DNA from: Flaccisagitta enflata
Taxonomy: Eukaryota > Chaetognatha > Sagittoidea > Aphragmophora
Length of the DNA stretch: 64,000 nt
Reading direction: 5' to 3'
NCBI GenBank assembly: GCA_965153355.1
Contig: OZ231128.1
Span: forward strand, 6,200,001-6,264,000
Shown here: positions 55,201 through 64,000 of the stretch, one piece after another
Numbering within the stretch: the first letter of the stretch is position 1
Layout of the letters: each line of letters starts with the position of its first letter
Made by a program: the position numbers and the translations under genes
The notes under the pieces: generated by a model
The model's database searches: none
Told to the model about the DNA's origin: nothing
The model's input: only the letters and a program-made list of their open reading frames with translations

Positions 55201-55774
55201 ATGTCTCAAACTCATCTTTTCACGGTGGCAATGACATGCGGTGGCTGCTCCGGGGCCCTGGAACGGATTCTGGGCAAGCTCAAAGGTATGTCGATCTCTC
55301 AGATTCTGAATTCCTTCGTTCTTTTAATTAACGAATTATCTATCTATTCTTTCAATGGTTCTTCCGCCAGTTATTAAATGCATCCGTCAGGAACGCATCT
55401 TTATAAGAGGGTCTGTCCGTCCTTTGGTCTGTCCACCAGTCCGTCTGTTGGACTGTCTATATATGCCTTTTTAAAAAGCAGTTTTTGGAGCTTCGTGGAG
55501 GATGTGTGAAATGCTTTAAGAGCCTTCTTAGATTGAGTGCTAAGTTCAATACACGTGGAGACACAGTCGGGACGCATCGTCGTCTAATCGAGCTTGTTTC
55601 ATCCTTTTCCTCGAAAAAATTTGATGACGCCTTTTAGGTGACGCGGTGGAGGATTTTTCCGTTGATTTGGAATCGAAGCAAGTTCGCGTGACGTCATCAA
55701 AGATGTCCGTCGATGAAATCACCACCGCTCTCAAAAAGTCGGGCAAAGAAGTCGCTTACGTTGGGCCTGCTTAA
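55201..55774 (+). CDS. ATOX1: ATOX1 copper chaperone, two exons, 73 aa
   Basis: Exon 1 is 55201-55285 and exon 2 is 55638-55774 (TAA at the end); phase 1 junction, 222 nt in total. The N-terminal MTCGGC motif (MSQTHLFTVAMTCGGCSGAL) carries the two cysteines that hold Cu(I). The second half (VDLESKQVRVTS, LKKSGKEVAYVG) completes the ferredoxin-like beta-alpha-beta-beta-alpha-beta fold with the conserved KKTGK-type lysines. Length matches the 68-73 residue family norm. It delivers copper to P-type ATPases of the secretory pathway. The ATG lies five bases after the end of a split MITE and 66 bases after an LTR, so its 5' leader and promoter must be in, or spliced across, mobile DNA. Confidence 0.95.
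55385..55460. mobile_element. Dispersed GGACGGAC-core element, fragment (ATOX1 intron)
   Basis: GGAACGCATCTTTATAAGAG, GGTCTGTCCGTCCTTTGGTC, TGTCCACCAGTCCGTCTG: the TATAAGAGG...TGTCCGTCC end of the family in inverted orientation; the remainder is missing. Confidence 0.6.
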
Positions 55775-56735
55775 GACGATGCTTGACCACGCACACCACG
55801 ATCTCTTCTAATTCAATGATCAAGCTTTTTGGTTTGTTATTGGTGGGGGGTAACGCTCATTTGAATAAGGGGATCGTGCCTGTAATTCCAGCCTAACGAT
55901 AAACTTGCTTTAGCGAATAATTAAGAACCCGACTTTTCCACGGTCAGTTTACTGTCAGCTTGTCTATTTTGCAAAAAAAAATGTCTTGTGCCATTTTCTG
56001 TACGTCATTTGATTACTCGGCCTCCTTAGCTTTTTCCATTATCCTTGTCCTGTTTTTTTTTTCGGGGGGGTGGGGGGAAGGGGGGGTTGTTGGGAGATTG
56101 GGGATGTGTATGGATAAGCAGGATACCAACGATGTTTTGAAAACGCGGATTGAACGCGCGGTGCATAGCAAAGCTGTTGCTAGGATTGAATTGGGGCGTT
56201 TTGTTTATGATATCTTTTAATGTGATATTGCTGGATGGAAAAGATCGTCTCTTAATGTACCTTATTATTGTCTTTTAAAGGTATAAGGCATTGCCATGGT
56301 AACAAGCATTACTTTTGGGCCTGCGAGTGTCGGTGCAAATTGGCTGAATGAATATCTGTGATTGATATTTGTAGCAAAGATAATATCCGATTTGAAATTT
56401 TACCGATCACCAGCATTTTCAATGATTGAATCTAGTCTGGGGCGACATGGATATACTGTTACTCCTCATTTTATCCCTATTTATATCTTTGGGAATTTTG
56501 AAAATTATTTTGTTTTGTAGATTCGAATGAAATTTCGCGTCTTCTCATAATGGACGCTACTTGCTTAATCATGGTTGGTAGACATACATTTGTCCGACTC
56601 TAACTGGCTCAAATTGGCAAAACTTAGCGTTGTTGCTAAAAGTTCTGTGGCGTGGACTGTTTTGTCCGGCGCCTTTATTACGCGTCGGCCTGAATTTAGT
56701 CGTGTATCGGTATTAAGTCAAAAAGAAACTACAAA
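55775..56735. other. Intergenic between ATOX1 and the ZMYND8-like gene
   Basis: Moderately AT-rich with a G-rich tract at 56065-56090 (GGGGGGGTGGGGGGAAGGGG), a possible G-quadruplex. The ZMYND8 promoter should lie towards the right. No gene seen. Confidence 0.55.
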
Positions 56736-59700
56736 ATGAGTGGGATTGGTACTAGTGCTAGTGCTGCTGCGGCGGCGGCAAAGGCGGCGGCGGCGAAGGC
56801 GGTGGCTTTTGTTGACGAAGAAGAGGAGGCCGATGATGAAGGATTACACGTGGAAGATGGACACGAATTTGACGATGACGACGACGAAGAGGGCGGAAAT
56901 AACAGCAACCAAATATCCGCCGAGGAAGAAAAACTTCTTTTAGAGGAGGATGAGGCCGTAGGGCAGGCTGAGGAGGAGGAGGAAGACCGGGAAGAGGGCG
57001 AGATCAAAGACGGCGACAGCGAAGCCGAAGAAAAGCTACTACTACCAGTTGCGGCTGTGACAAGAAACAACACTTCTTTCGCGCAGATGCCCACTCTGCG
57101 TGGGAAAACCGAGAGCGTTGTTGCTGCGGTTGACGACAACGATGATGATGATGATGGCAAAGATGCGGAAACGACGATGCCGACGTTGGAACCACAATCG
57201 ACATCCGGCGGCGGCGTCGAATTACCACCGACTCTGATGTCTGAAGGTGCGGGTCGGCAAAGTGACGACGACGACGAAGATGATGTACGCCACGAAGAAG
57301 GGATGGCGGAAGAGGGACGCGGAGGTGAGGAGGGTGAGGAGGGTGAGGAAAAGAGAATTAATGAAGGTAATGAAGAGAAAGAAAACGAAGAGGGATGTGG
57401 GGTTGAGGAAGATAGAATGGGGACTTCTGAAAAGGGCATCATCGAGGGTGAGAGTGGTGATGGGGGAAACGAATCTGTGGAAAAGGATGAGACGCAAATA
57501 ATGGACGTAGTTGATACGGGAAATGTAATGAACGAGCCCAAGAACGGAAGTGGCGCGGCGTTGATCCAGGGTCGTGGGTCTGATTGGGTCAAGGTAGAAA
57601 AGTTGGATAGGGAGCGGCAAATTCGGCTCGGAAGCGTCAAAAAGGAGTGTGGCAAAAAAGAGCACGATGATCATCAAGATCTCATCTGTGATATCAACAA
57701 AAGAAAAGCCGCCGTAGGTGAGAGAAGCGAGAGTTGTATACTTATCAAGTTCCGTGTTTTATTCAGAGACTTTGGGCCTCTTTCATAATCGTAGATTTGG
57801 CTTGACCTTTGAGGCTATGTCTCGGGGGTTTCGTGAACTGAGATATGCTAGATTGAAAAAGGGTATTGGGCAAGGTACACAAGCACGAAGGGTATACTTA
57901 ACGATCCAATTTGACCCAAAATACTCTTATGGTAACTTTTGTTTTGATTTCAAAGTTCTCATTAAAACGGACGAGGACAAAACTGATATCGCAACGACGA
58001 TGTCTCGAGACAAGAGCGCGGCTGCGGCAGCGCCAGGAACCAGAAGGTCCTGGTCCAATCGGAAACGGTCTCGTGAAGCGGAACAACCAACTGTGATAGC
58101 GTCTTCGACGTCTAAATCGCCCTCCCATCACACCGAGTCAAGAGGAGGAGGAGGTGGTGGTGGTGGTGGTGGTGGTGGTGGTGGTGGTGGTGGTGGTGGT
58201 GGTGGTGGTGGTGTAGATGGCGAGAATTCTTGTGTCAAGCTAAACCCGGAAAGTCAAGGAATGCCTTTAATCAAAATCGAAAATCAGGAGACGATATCGA
58301 AAAGACAGAAAACGGAACCGGGCATTTCTTCTGATACAGCCACGAGGGAGTAAGTAGCACTAAATTGAACGATAGCTTTTTAGAAGATGGGTTCGTGGGG
58401 ATGATGATAATACCGGATGGAACGATAGTCACCAAATCACGCCGACTTCCGGATCTCGGGATGGTAGGTGGGCCTCTAAAGGTGGGACCCACAGGAACAG
58501 TCTTCCATCAAAGAAGCCCCAAGAAGGTTGTTGCCACGCGTTTAGGATGAGCAGCCATGAGTTCTAAGTCCGGTTGTACCCACTTATATCACATGAGAAG
58601 GGCCTTTTAAGGGAGATGGTAGATGATTAGACCAGGGACTGACACAAACCACACTAAACCTACTTTCATCACATTTAACCACTGACTAAAGCAAAATGTA
58701 AAAGAACATCGTAAAATGAGAATGATAAACGAGTATTGTGGCAATAAAGGAATAACAATGCCCTGTAGTAAATATAAAAGTATTTAGGCTAACATTGGGT
58801 CTAGCATGGCTATTTGAGGGCTTTATGAATATACAGTCATTAGCCATGATTATTGATGGTAGTTCATGGGTCCATGATTCATTTTGGGCAGTGAAGACTG
58901 GATGGACGGCATGGAGGATGGAGATGGACGTGATGGTTCTTGATGAGGCGCCCATCTTCCAGGGGTATCGACCGCGTGACCTCGTAGAGAAGAGAAAGGG
59001 CAAGAATTGAGATCCTAACAGTCGATTGGCCGGACTAAGACAGATGGCCTCATCTGTGCCATTGTACGGACAGGGATGGACAGAAGACTTGGTCTTTGTA
59101 CCATACAACTTTGGTTCATGGTGAATCAAGCAACAAACACCTGGGATGATGTCACTGATACCGAGAACCACCAAGGCACAATTGGGATTCACATCTGCCA
59201 TGGACAGTGTGTATAGTCGACTTAGCTAGGAAGGCCCAGAGGTCGGATTTGCGTAATGGCGTGAACAGTCTGCAACAAATGAGCGATATGGTAGTAAATA
59301 TCTGAGGATCGGAGAATCGATGTCGTAGAAGGGTCCGGAGTAAGATGGACAAACGCCCGGGACGTTGTCATGACGTTCGAATTGTAACTAATCCCGTAGA
59401 AATCTGGAGCTAACTGAGTAGTCGACGTCTAAGGCGGAATGAGAGCAGTTTAAGGGAATGATTGGTTCCGCGATGTAGAACGTTGTTTTAGTCGAGATAT
59501 ATGGAACGGCGAGAAAAAAAATCATCAACCCTTACCAAACTCGTGAGGTAGGTATTGGGAGGCGATGAAAGAAAACCAAACCAAACTCTGACCAAATGCT
59601 TGACATAGGTCGAGTGGGGTATTTTCCTATTTTTACCTGAAACTTACTCTCGACATGGCTGCAACTAAGTCTCCATCTCCTCCACTCGCTCCTCCGGTAT

Positions 59701-62700
59701 TCGAGAATTGAGCCACCGGATCAATTGGCGCAGATATTTTATTCGCTCTTACTTCCTGAAGTATTTCATCCATTGTAAATTTCATTTCGTCCATTGTAGA
59801 ATTCGTTTCGTGACGCCACTCTGATAGATTCGCTGAAAGTTGTTTCTGTCCTTCCTTGATATCTTCAATGTCGTCGGAATTTTTCTTCACTCTGTCAGAG
59901 AGGGCCGCGATGGTAACAGCCTCTACCGTTTCTTTCTTTTTCTTCTTCTGCTTCTTCTTGGATTTAGATTTTTTTCGTGCCTCAAGGAATGAGGCGGCGT
60001 TGTTATCGTCGCCGTCGTAGTCGTCGCCACCATCATTGGAAGAGGAATCGGAAGAATTAGAACTGACGTCATGCGCCATCTCGTACCTGCACGCAACGTC
60101 AAGAGCCTTGTCCCACGTTAGGTCAGCTTCACTGTGAAGGTAATACTTCATGTGACGTATCTGGTTCTTATCCCTCTTTCCTCTCCTATCTCGAATTCCC
60201 TTCCGGAAGCGCCGAATTCCTTCTCTTATCTTCGCCGTGTTTTCCACTTTCTCCTGACCAACATTAAAATGATCCGGCATGTCAGAGTAACGATTAAGAT
60301 CCTTCTTGACCTCTTGCGCAAAATCTTTCAAGCTCTGACCTTTCTTCCGTTTTGTGTATTCGAAATCCTCTTGAAACCGTTGTTTTTCTTGAGGGTCGGT
60401 GAATTCTTCCGTGAGCTTAAGTACCATTGAAAAGTAATTTTCCTTCTCGGCGGCGGTGAGTCGGTGGTACGCATCTAACGCTGTTCCAACTTGGAGACGT
60501 CCGGAGATCGACTTAACAATTTCTGCATCCACCTCGTCTGTCTGATCATGCGTGAATCCGAATGCGTACCTGATTTTCTCTCTCAAACCATTAATCCAAA
60601 CGCCAAAATCCATGGTTGGTTTGTAGTCGGGATAAGAAATACATCTTCGGCGATAAGCATTTGTCAGTTCTTGATCGTCGTCAGCCATAATTCAAAGATT
60701 CAGATTGTTGGCTAAAATCTGGTAATGATCTTGGCCCTGGACCTCGACCAAAAAATGTGAGAAAAGTGAGATGGGGAACTTTGTCTCAATTCAGTTTTAA
60801 CCGGCGCCGCCGTACCAAGCAGTGTTTTCCGGTGTTTGATACGAAATTTCCGCCAGGCAACTGAAGATTTGTTATAAAGCTGACTATATACAGTCACCCT
60901 TGAGGCGCGTATTTACAACTTATTTACAAATGATCATTTGAATAAAAACCGATAAAAACTTGGTCTCACGCTGGGCTAAAACCAAGTGGAATCGATTTGT
61001 GTCTCGAGACTGGCCGTAGAAGACAGTTTGGATTTGGCCATACAATGTTAAAATTCGCGATAATATGCAGTCCGGAGATGATTGATAAGAGCAGTTTGAC
61101 ATTGGTATAACTTCTGGAAATACGCAAAATGGAAGCCGCCACTCCACCTTAATCAAATCGGGAGAAAGTTGATGTTAGCACTGTTTCTATGGTTTGTGTG
61201 TGTCAGCCCCAGTCTCAAGGCCAATGATTTTAATCAGTCCATCGTTACGGGGATTTTGAGAGCGATCAAGAGTCTATCCACAAGAAATCTGTCCTAAGAA
61301 GTATTTAACACTATTTTCGGGGAAAGAAGGTTGGGCGGCGTGGCCATCGGCGCCCTCGCACGTAGCGTATTTTTTTGCGTGACCTATGCACGACTTTCGA
61401 AGAGACATCAGTTGCACCACAAAAGAGTCAATGAGTTTTCATCATTTGCCCACAACGAGACCTTCATTTTTCTTCGGATTTTTCCGGAATTTTACTCCCC
61501 TTCAATCCCCGCCTGGATTGCCCCGCCTATGGGAAGACTGAATTGTGCGTCGTAGTGAGCGGTCCCTTATACTTGTTTCCAGACACTTTTACACTCTTCC
61601 TGTGGCAGAGAGACTGATGTTGTGAGCTCGCCAATAATGAGGATGATGCGACTAAGTGGTTGGACTTCCCGGTCCGTTGCGCCACTTTTAGAAGATGGGT
61701 TCGTGGGGATGATGATAATACCGGATGGAACGATAGTCACCAAATCACGCCGACTTCCGGATCTCGGGATGGTAGGTGGGCCTCTAAAGGTGGGACCCAC
61801 AGGAACAGTCTTCCATCAAAGAAGCCCCAAGAAGGTTGTTGCCACGCGTTTAGGATGAGCAGCCGTGAGTTCTAAGTCCGGTTGTACCCACTTATATCAC
61901 ATGAGAAGGGCCTTTTAAGGGAGATGGTAGATGATTAGACCAGGGACTGACACAAACCACACTAAACCTACTTTCATCACATTTAACCACTGACTAAAGC
62001 AAAATGTAAAAGAACATCGTAAAATGAGAATGATAAACGAGTATTGTGGCAATAAAGGAATAACAATGCCCTGTAGTAAATATAAAAGTATTTAGGCTAA
62101 CATTGGGTCTAGCATGGCTATTTGAGGGCTTTATGAATATACAGTCATTAGCCATGATTATTGATGGTAGTTCATGGGTCCATGATTCATTTTGGGCAGT
62201 GAAGACTGGATGGACGGCATGGAGGATGGAGATGGACGTGATGGTTCTTGATGAGGCGCCCATCTTCCAGGGGTATCGACCGCGTGACCTCGTAGAGAAG
62301 AGAAAGGGCAAGAATTGAGATCCTAACAAGCTCAAAGCATTTGTTAAAAGCTTTTACCAACTGAAAGGGTTGAACAGTACCGTGATGTCCGTTGACTGGA
62401 AACATCGATCTTTCAATCAATTCTTTTCTATTTTTTTTCTGCAGTAAGAAGAATGAAATACGCGGCCCGGCCGTCATCACTCAATCTTCGTCGTCATCGA
62501 CCAACGAAGAGAATGACAATTACTGTTGGGATTGTCATAAAGAGGGAAATTTTGTGTGTTGCGAGGTTTGCCCGAGGGTCTATCACCCCAAGTGCCTCGG
62601 ACTCAGTCAAGAACCAAGCGCCAGTGAATGGGTCTGCCCAGGTGTGTATCGTCTAATTGTTTTTTACCTCCGATCGTTTGAATGATCGCGTATTTATTAT

Positions 62701-63283
62701 CGCTGATTTCGTGTTAAATCTGCTTCAATGCGTCGTTTTATTTCTTTCACAGTGTGTCCTGGTGAGTATTGATTTTCAGTGAATTCGGGTTAGATAGACT
62801 TAGGTTGACTCGAGAGACACATTCGCATCCCTGAGTTTTTTTTACGAATCATTTTTAGTTGCGGTCTAGCGACTCAGTAAGAGGCTTTGTCCGTTCGTTG
62901 GTCCGTTCGTTGGTCCGTTCGTTGGTCCGTTGTTCCGCCCTTCACGCTAGAGTTGAAAACGCGAAAAATGCGCATTTATGATGCTGCTGTTAGTATTGTG
63001 TGTGTTGGGGGGGGGGGTTGAAGCTGGTGGTTTTATGTCCCTGCCCACCCGTCCGCAACGATATTGTGACCCCGCGCTCATTTTATGATGGCTTATTAAA
63101 TTATTTTTCTCCCTTTTGACAGAGTGCCAACGAATAACGGATGCGGAGTGCCTTGACAGCCGGTCATCGGCTCTGTCCAGCGTTTCCATGGATCAATTCA
63201 ACACGATGCTCCGTTACGCGCTTTCCAGAATGACGGAAAATGCGGGCAGCGAACCATTCCGGAAACCCGTTGACGAAACCCTG
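56736..63283 (+). CDS. ZMYND8: ZMYND8-like chromatin reader, 5' part (runs off the window)
   Basis: Exons: 56736-57717, about 58031-58349, 62445-62641, 63123-63283; phases 1, 2, 1, 0 are consistent. Exons 1-2 (about 430 residues) are an acidic, disordered leader with poly-Ala, poly-Asp and poly-Gly runs and a basic segment RSWSNRKRSRE; I know no counterpart in vertebrate ZMYND8. Exon 3 holds the PHD finger: NDNYCWDCHKEGNFVCCEVC, PRVYHPKCLGL, EWVCPEC, with complete Cys4-His-Cys3. Exon 4 continues QRITDAECLDSRSSALSSVS and LRYALSRMTENAGSEPFRKP, the linker and first helix of the bromodomain. In ZMYND8 the PHD-bromo-PWWP unit reads H3K4 methylation and acetylated histone tails; PWWP and MYND would be beyond 64000. 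The exon 2 acceptor (GCGGCAG/CGCC) is the least certain boundary. Confidence 0.87.
58146..58214 (+). repeat. (GGT)n coding microsatellite, poly-Gly in the ZMYND8-like exon 2
   Basis: About 23 glycine codons, mostly GGT, beginning GGAGGAGGAGGTGGTGG. Likely length-variable between individuals. Confidence 0.9.
58378..59020 (-). repeat. 3' LTR (minus orientation) of the ZMYND8-intron element
   Basis: 643 bp; ends GAGATCCTAACA on the plus strand. It starts 29 bases after the exon 2 donor, so the splice site itself is intact. A TATAAAAG box is present on the plus strand at about 58776. Confidence 0.92.
59633..60688 (-). CDS. Gag-like protein of the ZMYND8-intron LTR element, 351 aa
   Basis: ATG at 60688 (MADDDQELTNAYRRRCISYP). 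Residues about 25-170 form a helical, capsid-like part: FGVWINGLREKIRYAFGFTH, AAEKENYFSMVLKLTEEFTD, RFQEDFEYTKRKKGQSLKDF, AQEVKKDLNRYSDMPD. After this come a basic stretch RRFRKGIRDRRGKRDKNQIR, an acidic Ser/Asp linker, a lysine run (KKSKSKKKQKKKKKE) that could bind RNA in place of a zinc knuckle, and a coiled end (LSDRVKKNSDDIEDIKEGQK). No CCHC, protease or polymerase. The frame is intact. It shows no obvious sequence match to the Gag at 46517-47551 beyond overall plan. Confidence 0.8.
   Translation of the reverse strand: MADDDQELTNAYRRRCISYPDYKPTMDFGVWINGLREKIRYAFGFTHDQTDEVDAEIVKSISGRLQVGTALDAYHRLTAAEKENYFSMVLKLTEEFTDPQEKQRFQEDFEYTKRKKGQSLKDFAQEVKKDLNRYSDMPDHFNVGQEKVENTAKIREGIRRFRKGIRDRRGKRDKNQIRHMKYYLHSEADLTWDKALDVACRYEMAHDVSSNSSDSSSNDGGDDYDGDDNNAASFLEARKKSKSKKKQKKKKKETVEAVTIAALSDRVKKNSDDIEDIKEGQKQLSANLSEWRHETNSTMDEMKFTMDEILQEVRANKISAPIDPVAQFSNTGGASGGDGDLVAAMSRVSFR
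61686..62328 (-). repeat. 5' LTR (minus orientation) of the ZMYND8-intron element
   Basis: 643 bp, almost identical to 58378-59020. AGCT target duplication directly to its right; exon 3 begins 116 bases later. Confidence 0.92.
62860..63085 (-). mobile_element. Dispersed GGACGGAC-core element, copy 6, inverted (ZMYND8-like intron)
   Basis: TTGCGGTCTAGCGACTCAGT, AAGAGGCTTTGTCCGTTCGT, four GTTGGTCCGTTC units, a G run near 63006-63015, CCCTGCCCACCCGTCCGC, AACGATATTGTGACCCCGCG: the complement of the family in reverse order. It ends about 37 bases before the exon 4 acceptor. Confidence 0.78.
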
Positions 63284-63351
63284 GTAAGTATTTACGTCAA
63301 GCGCAATCACTCGATCATCGTTTCAGTAATATGTCTCCTGGAACATTCGGT

Positions 63352-63640
63352 AAGGGTCTTGTTTCTACTCTTGACAATCGCGTTTTTAACGGGCCACTTG
63401 GTTGCTCGCTACGTTCGTTTGCTCACACTGCTCACTCCGCTCACACTGCTCACTCCGCTCACACTGCTCACTCCGCTCACACTGCTCACTCCGCTCACAC
63501 TGCTCACTCCGCTCACACTGCTCACTCCGCTTACTTTATGGACATTGTCTGACATTGTTTCCCTCCATTTACGGGCTTGCTCACTGACTTGCTCATTCCC
63601 TTGTGGGATGAATGATATTTATAAATATGTGTTCACGATG
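63352..63640. mobile_element. CGCTCGCTC-core MITE, copy C
   Basis: GGGTCTTGTTTCTACTCTTG, TTTTTAACGGGCCACTTGGT, TGCTCGCTACGTTCGTTTGC, then a tandem array (63424-63535), CGGGCTTGCTCACTGACTTG, AAATATGTGTTCACG and GGCGTGCA. The 3' end is degraded relative to copies A and B. In the intron after exon 4 of the ZMYND8-like gene. Confidence 0.75.
63424..63535. repeat. 17-18 bp tandem array CACTGCTCACTCCGCT inside MITE copy C
   Basis: Six to seven units of CTCACACTGCTCACTCCG. It arose within the CGCTC-rich core of the MITE; copies A and B have only degenerate versions. Confidence 0.9.
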
Positions 63641-64000
63641 AACAGGCGTGCATTTTTTTCTTTCCTTCCAAGTGACTGATATTTTCCCTGGGATTTTCCG
63701 ACTTGTCAAACTGTTTTAATCCTGTCTAACTACATATTTACCAACCTTTAGTTTGATAGAGAAGGAACTGATTTCGTCATCAATTATCTAATTTGCATAA
63801 TGCAGTTTTATGACTTCTGTTTTTTGAAATGGCAAATATCTAAACTTTACAAAATTGAAATAAAAGCCCACTGTCAACATGCCGCTTTAGCAAAATTAAC
63901 ATGATATTTACACTTTCCATCTGCAAAAAGATCATACTGGGTTTGTTTTTTTGTTAAGTCGCATGAAAACAGAAACACGCAATGTGTTTAATAAAAATCT
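63641..64000. other. Intronic AT-rich end of window
   Basis: Part of the intron following exon 4 of the ZMYND8-like gene; no exon resembling the next part of the bromodomain is seen before the edge. Confidence 0.6.

Larger units (their letters stand above)
58378..62328 (-). mobile_element. Gag-only LTR retrotransposon in a ZMYND8-like intron
   Basis: LTRs 58378-59020 and 61686-62328, both 643 bp, with one difference seen (AGCAGCCATG against AGCAGCCGTG). AGCT flanks both ends (58374-58377; 62329-62332). On the minus strand the LTR begins TGTTAGG and ends CTAAAA, so the right end lacks the usual CA. A primer-site-like TGGCGCAACGGACCGGG follows the 5' LTR (minus) after one base. One gene, a Gag-like frame, lies about 1 kb inside. 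No pol and no clear polypurine tract. The element is antisense to the host gene and takes up nearly all of the 4.1 kb intron; without it the intron is about 140 bp. Confidence 0.92.

Noticed and set aside
56729-57677. Serine-rich minus-strand frames of 308 and 151 residues opposite the ZMYND8-like exon 1
   Set aside because: They are shadows of an acidic, GA-rich coding exon; the plus strand has the consistent splice phases.

Overview
The window is nuclear DNA from an invertebrate-type animal; I cannot name the species. The evidence is spliced genes with GT-AG introns whose proteins belong to animal families (CSA/ERCC8, BOD1L1, ATOX1, ZMYND8, HemK2/N6AMT1), a short interstitial TTAGGG tract, heavy microsatellite load, many short inverted-repeat elements in introns, and young LTR retrotransposons. 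No bacterial, plasmid, CRISPR or viral gene is seen, and no tRNA or rRNA gene was recognised.

Layout. 0-2.3 kb: a frameshifted, uncharacterised protein gene on the minus strand. 2.3-5.3 kb: degenerate tandem repeats and a ~1 kb foldback element with a nested inverted-repeat element. 5.4-5.9 kb: a two-exon minus-strand gene for a secreted cysteine-rich protein. 6.8-7.1 kb: the last exon of N6AMT1/HEMK2. 7.7-14.7 kb: ERCC8 (CSA) in six exons, with a 3.9 kb first intron that is almost all polypurine repeat. 16.8-18.6 kb: a single-exon F-box protein. 20.8-38.6 kb: a 13-exon BOD1L1 homologue of 3007 codons; all 13 exon phases agree. 39.1-55.2 kb: a short inverted-repeat element split by a 15.8 kb LTR element, which is itself interrupted by a 5.5 kb gag-only LTR element. 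55.2-55.8 kb: ATOX1 in two exons, starting six bases after that block. 56.7-63.3 kb to the window end: the 5' part of a ZMYND8-like gene (acidic N-terminus, PHD finger, start of the bromodomain), with another gag-only LTR element in one intron.

The genes are ordinary animal housekeeping and chromatin/DNA-repair genes and do not form a pathway cluster: CSA (transcription-coupled repair ubiquitin ligase receptor), BOD1L1 (fork protection, Shg1 domain), ZMYND8 (chromatin reader), HemK2 (eRF1 methylation), ATOX1 (copper chaperone).

The less ordinary material is in the mobile DNA and in BOD1L1. Three recent LTR elements use 4-bp palindromic target duplications; two encode only a Gag-like protein and the largest encodes nothing I can recognise. 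A small hairpin followed by ATTGGGT recurs seven times inside the largest element with paired-base changes. BOD1L1 carries two different duplicated short motifs that look like undescribed linear motifs. A pogo-like miniature element sits exactly on the ERCC8 last-intron splice donor. All exon models were read by eye from splice consensus, phase and family similarity; none is supported by transcripts.
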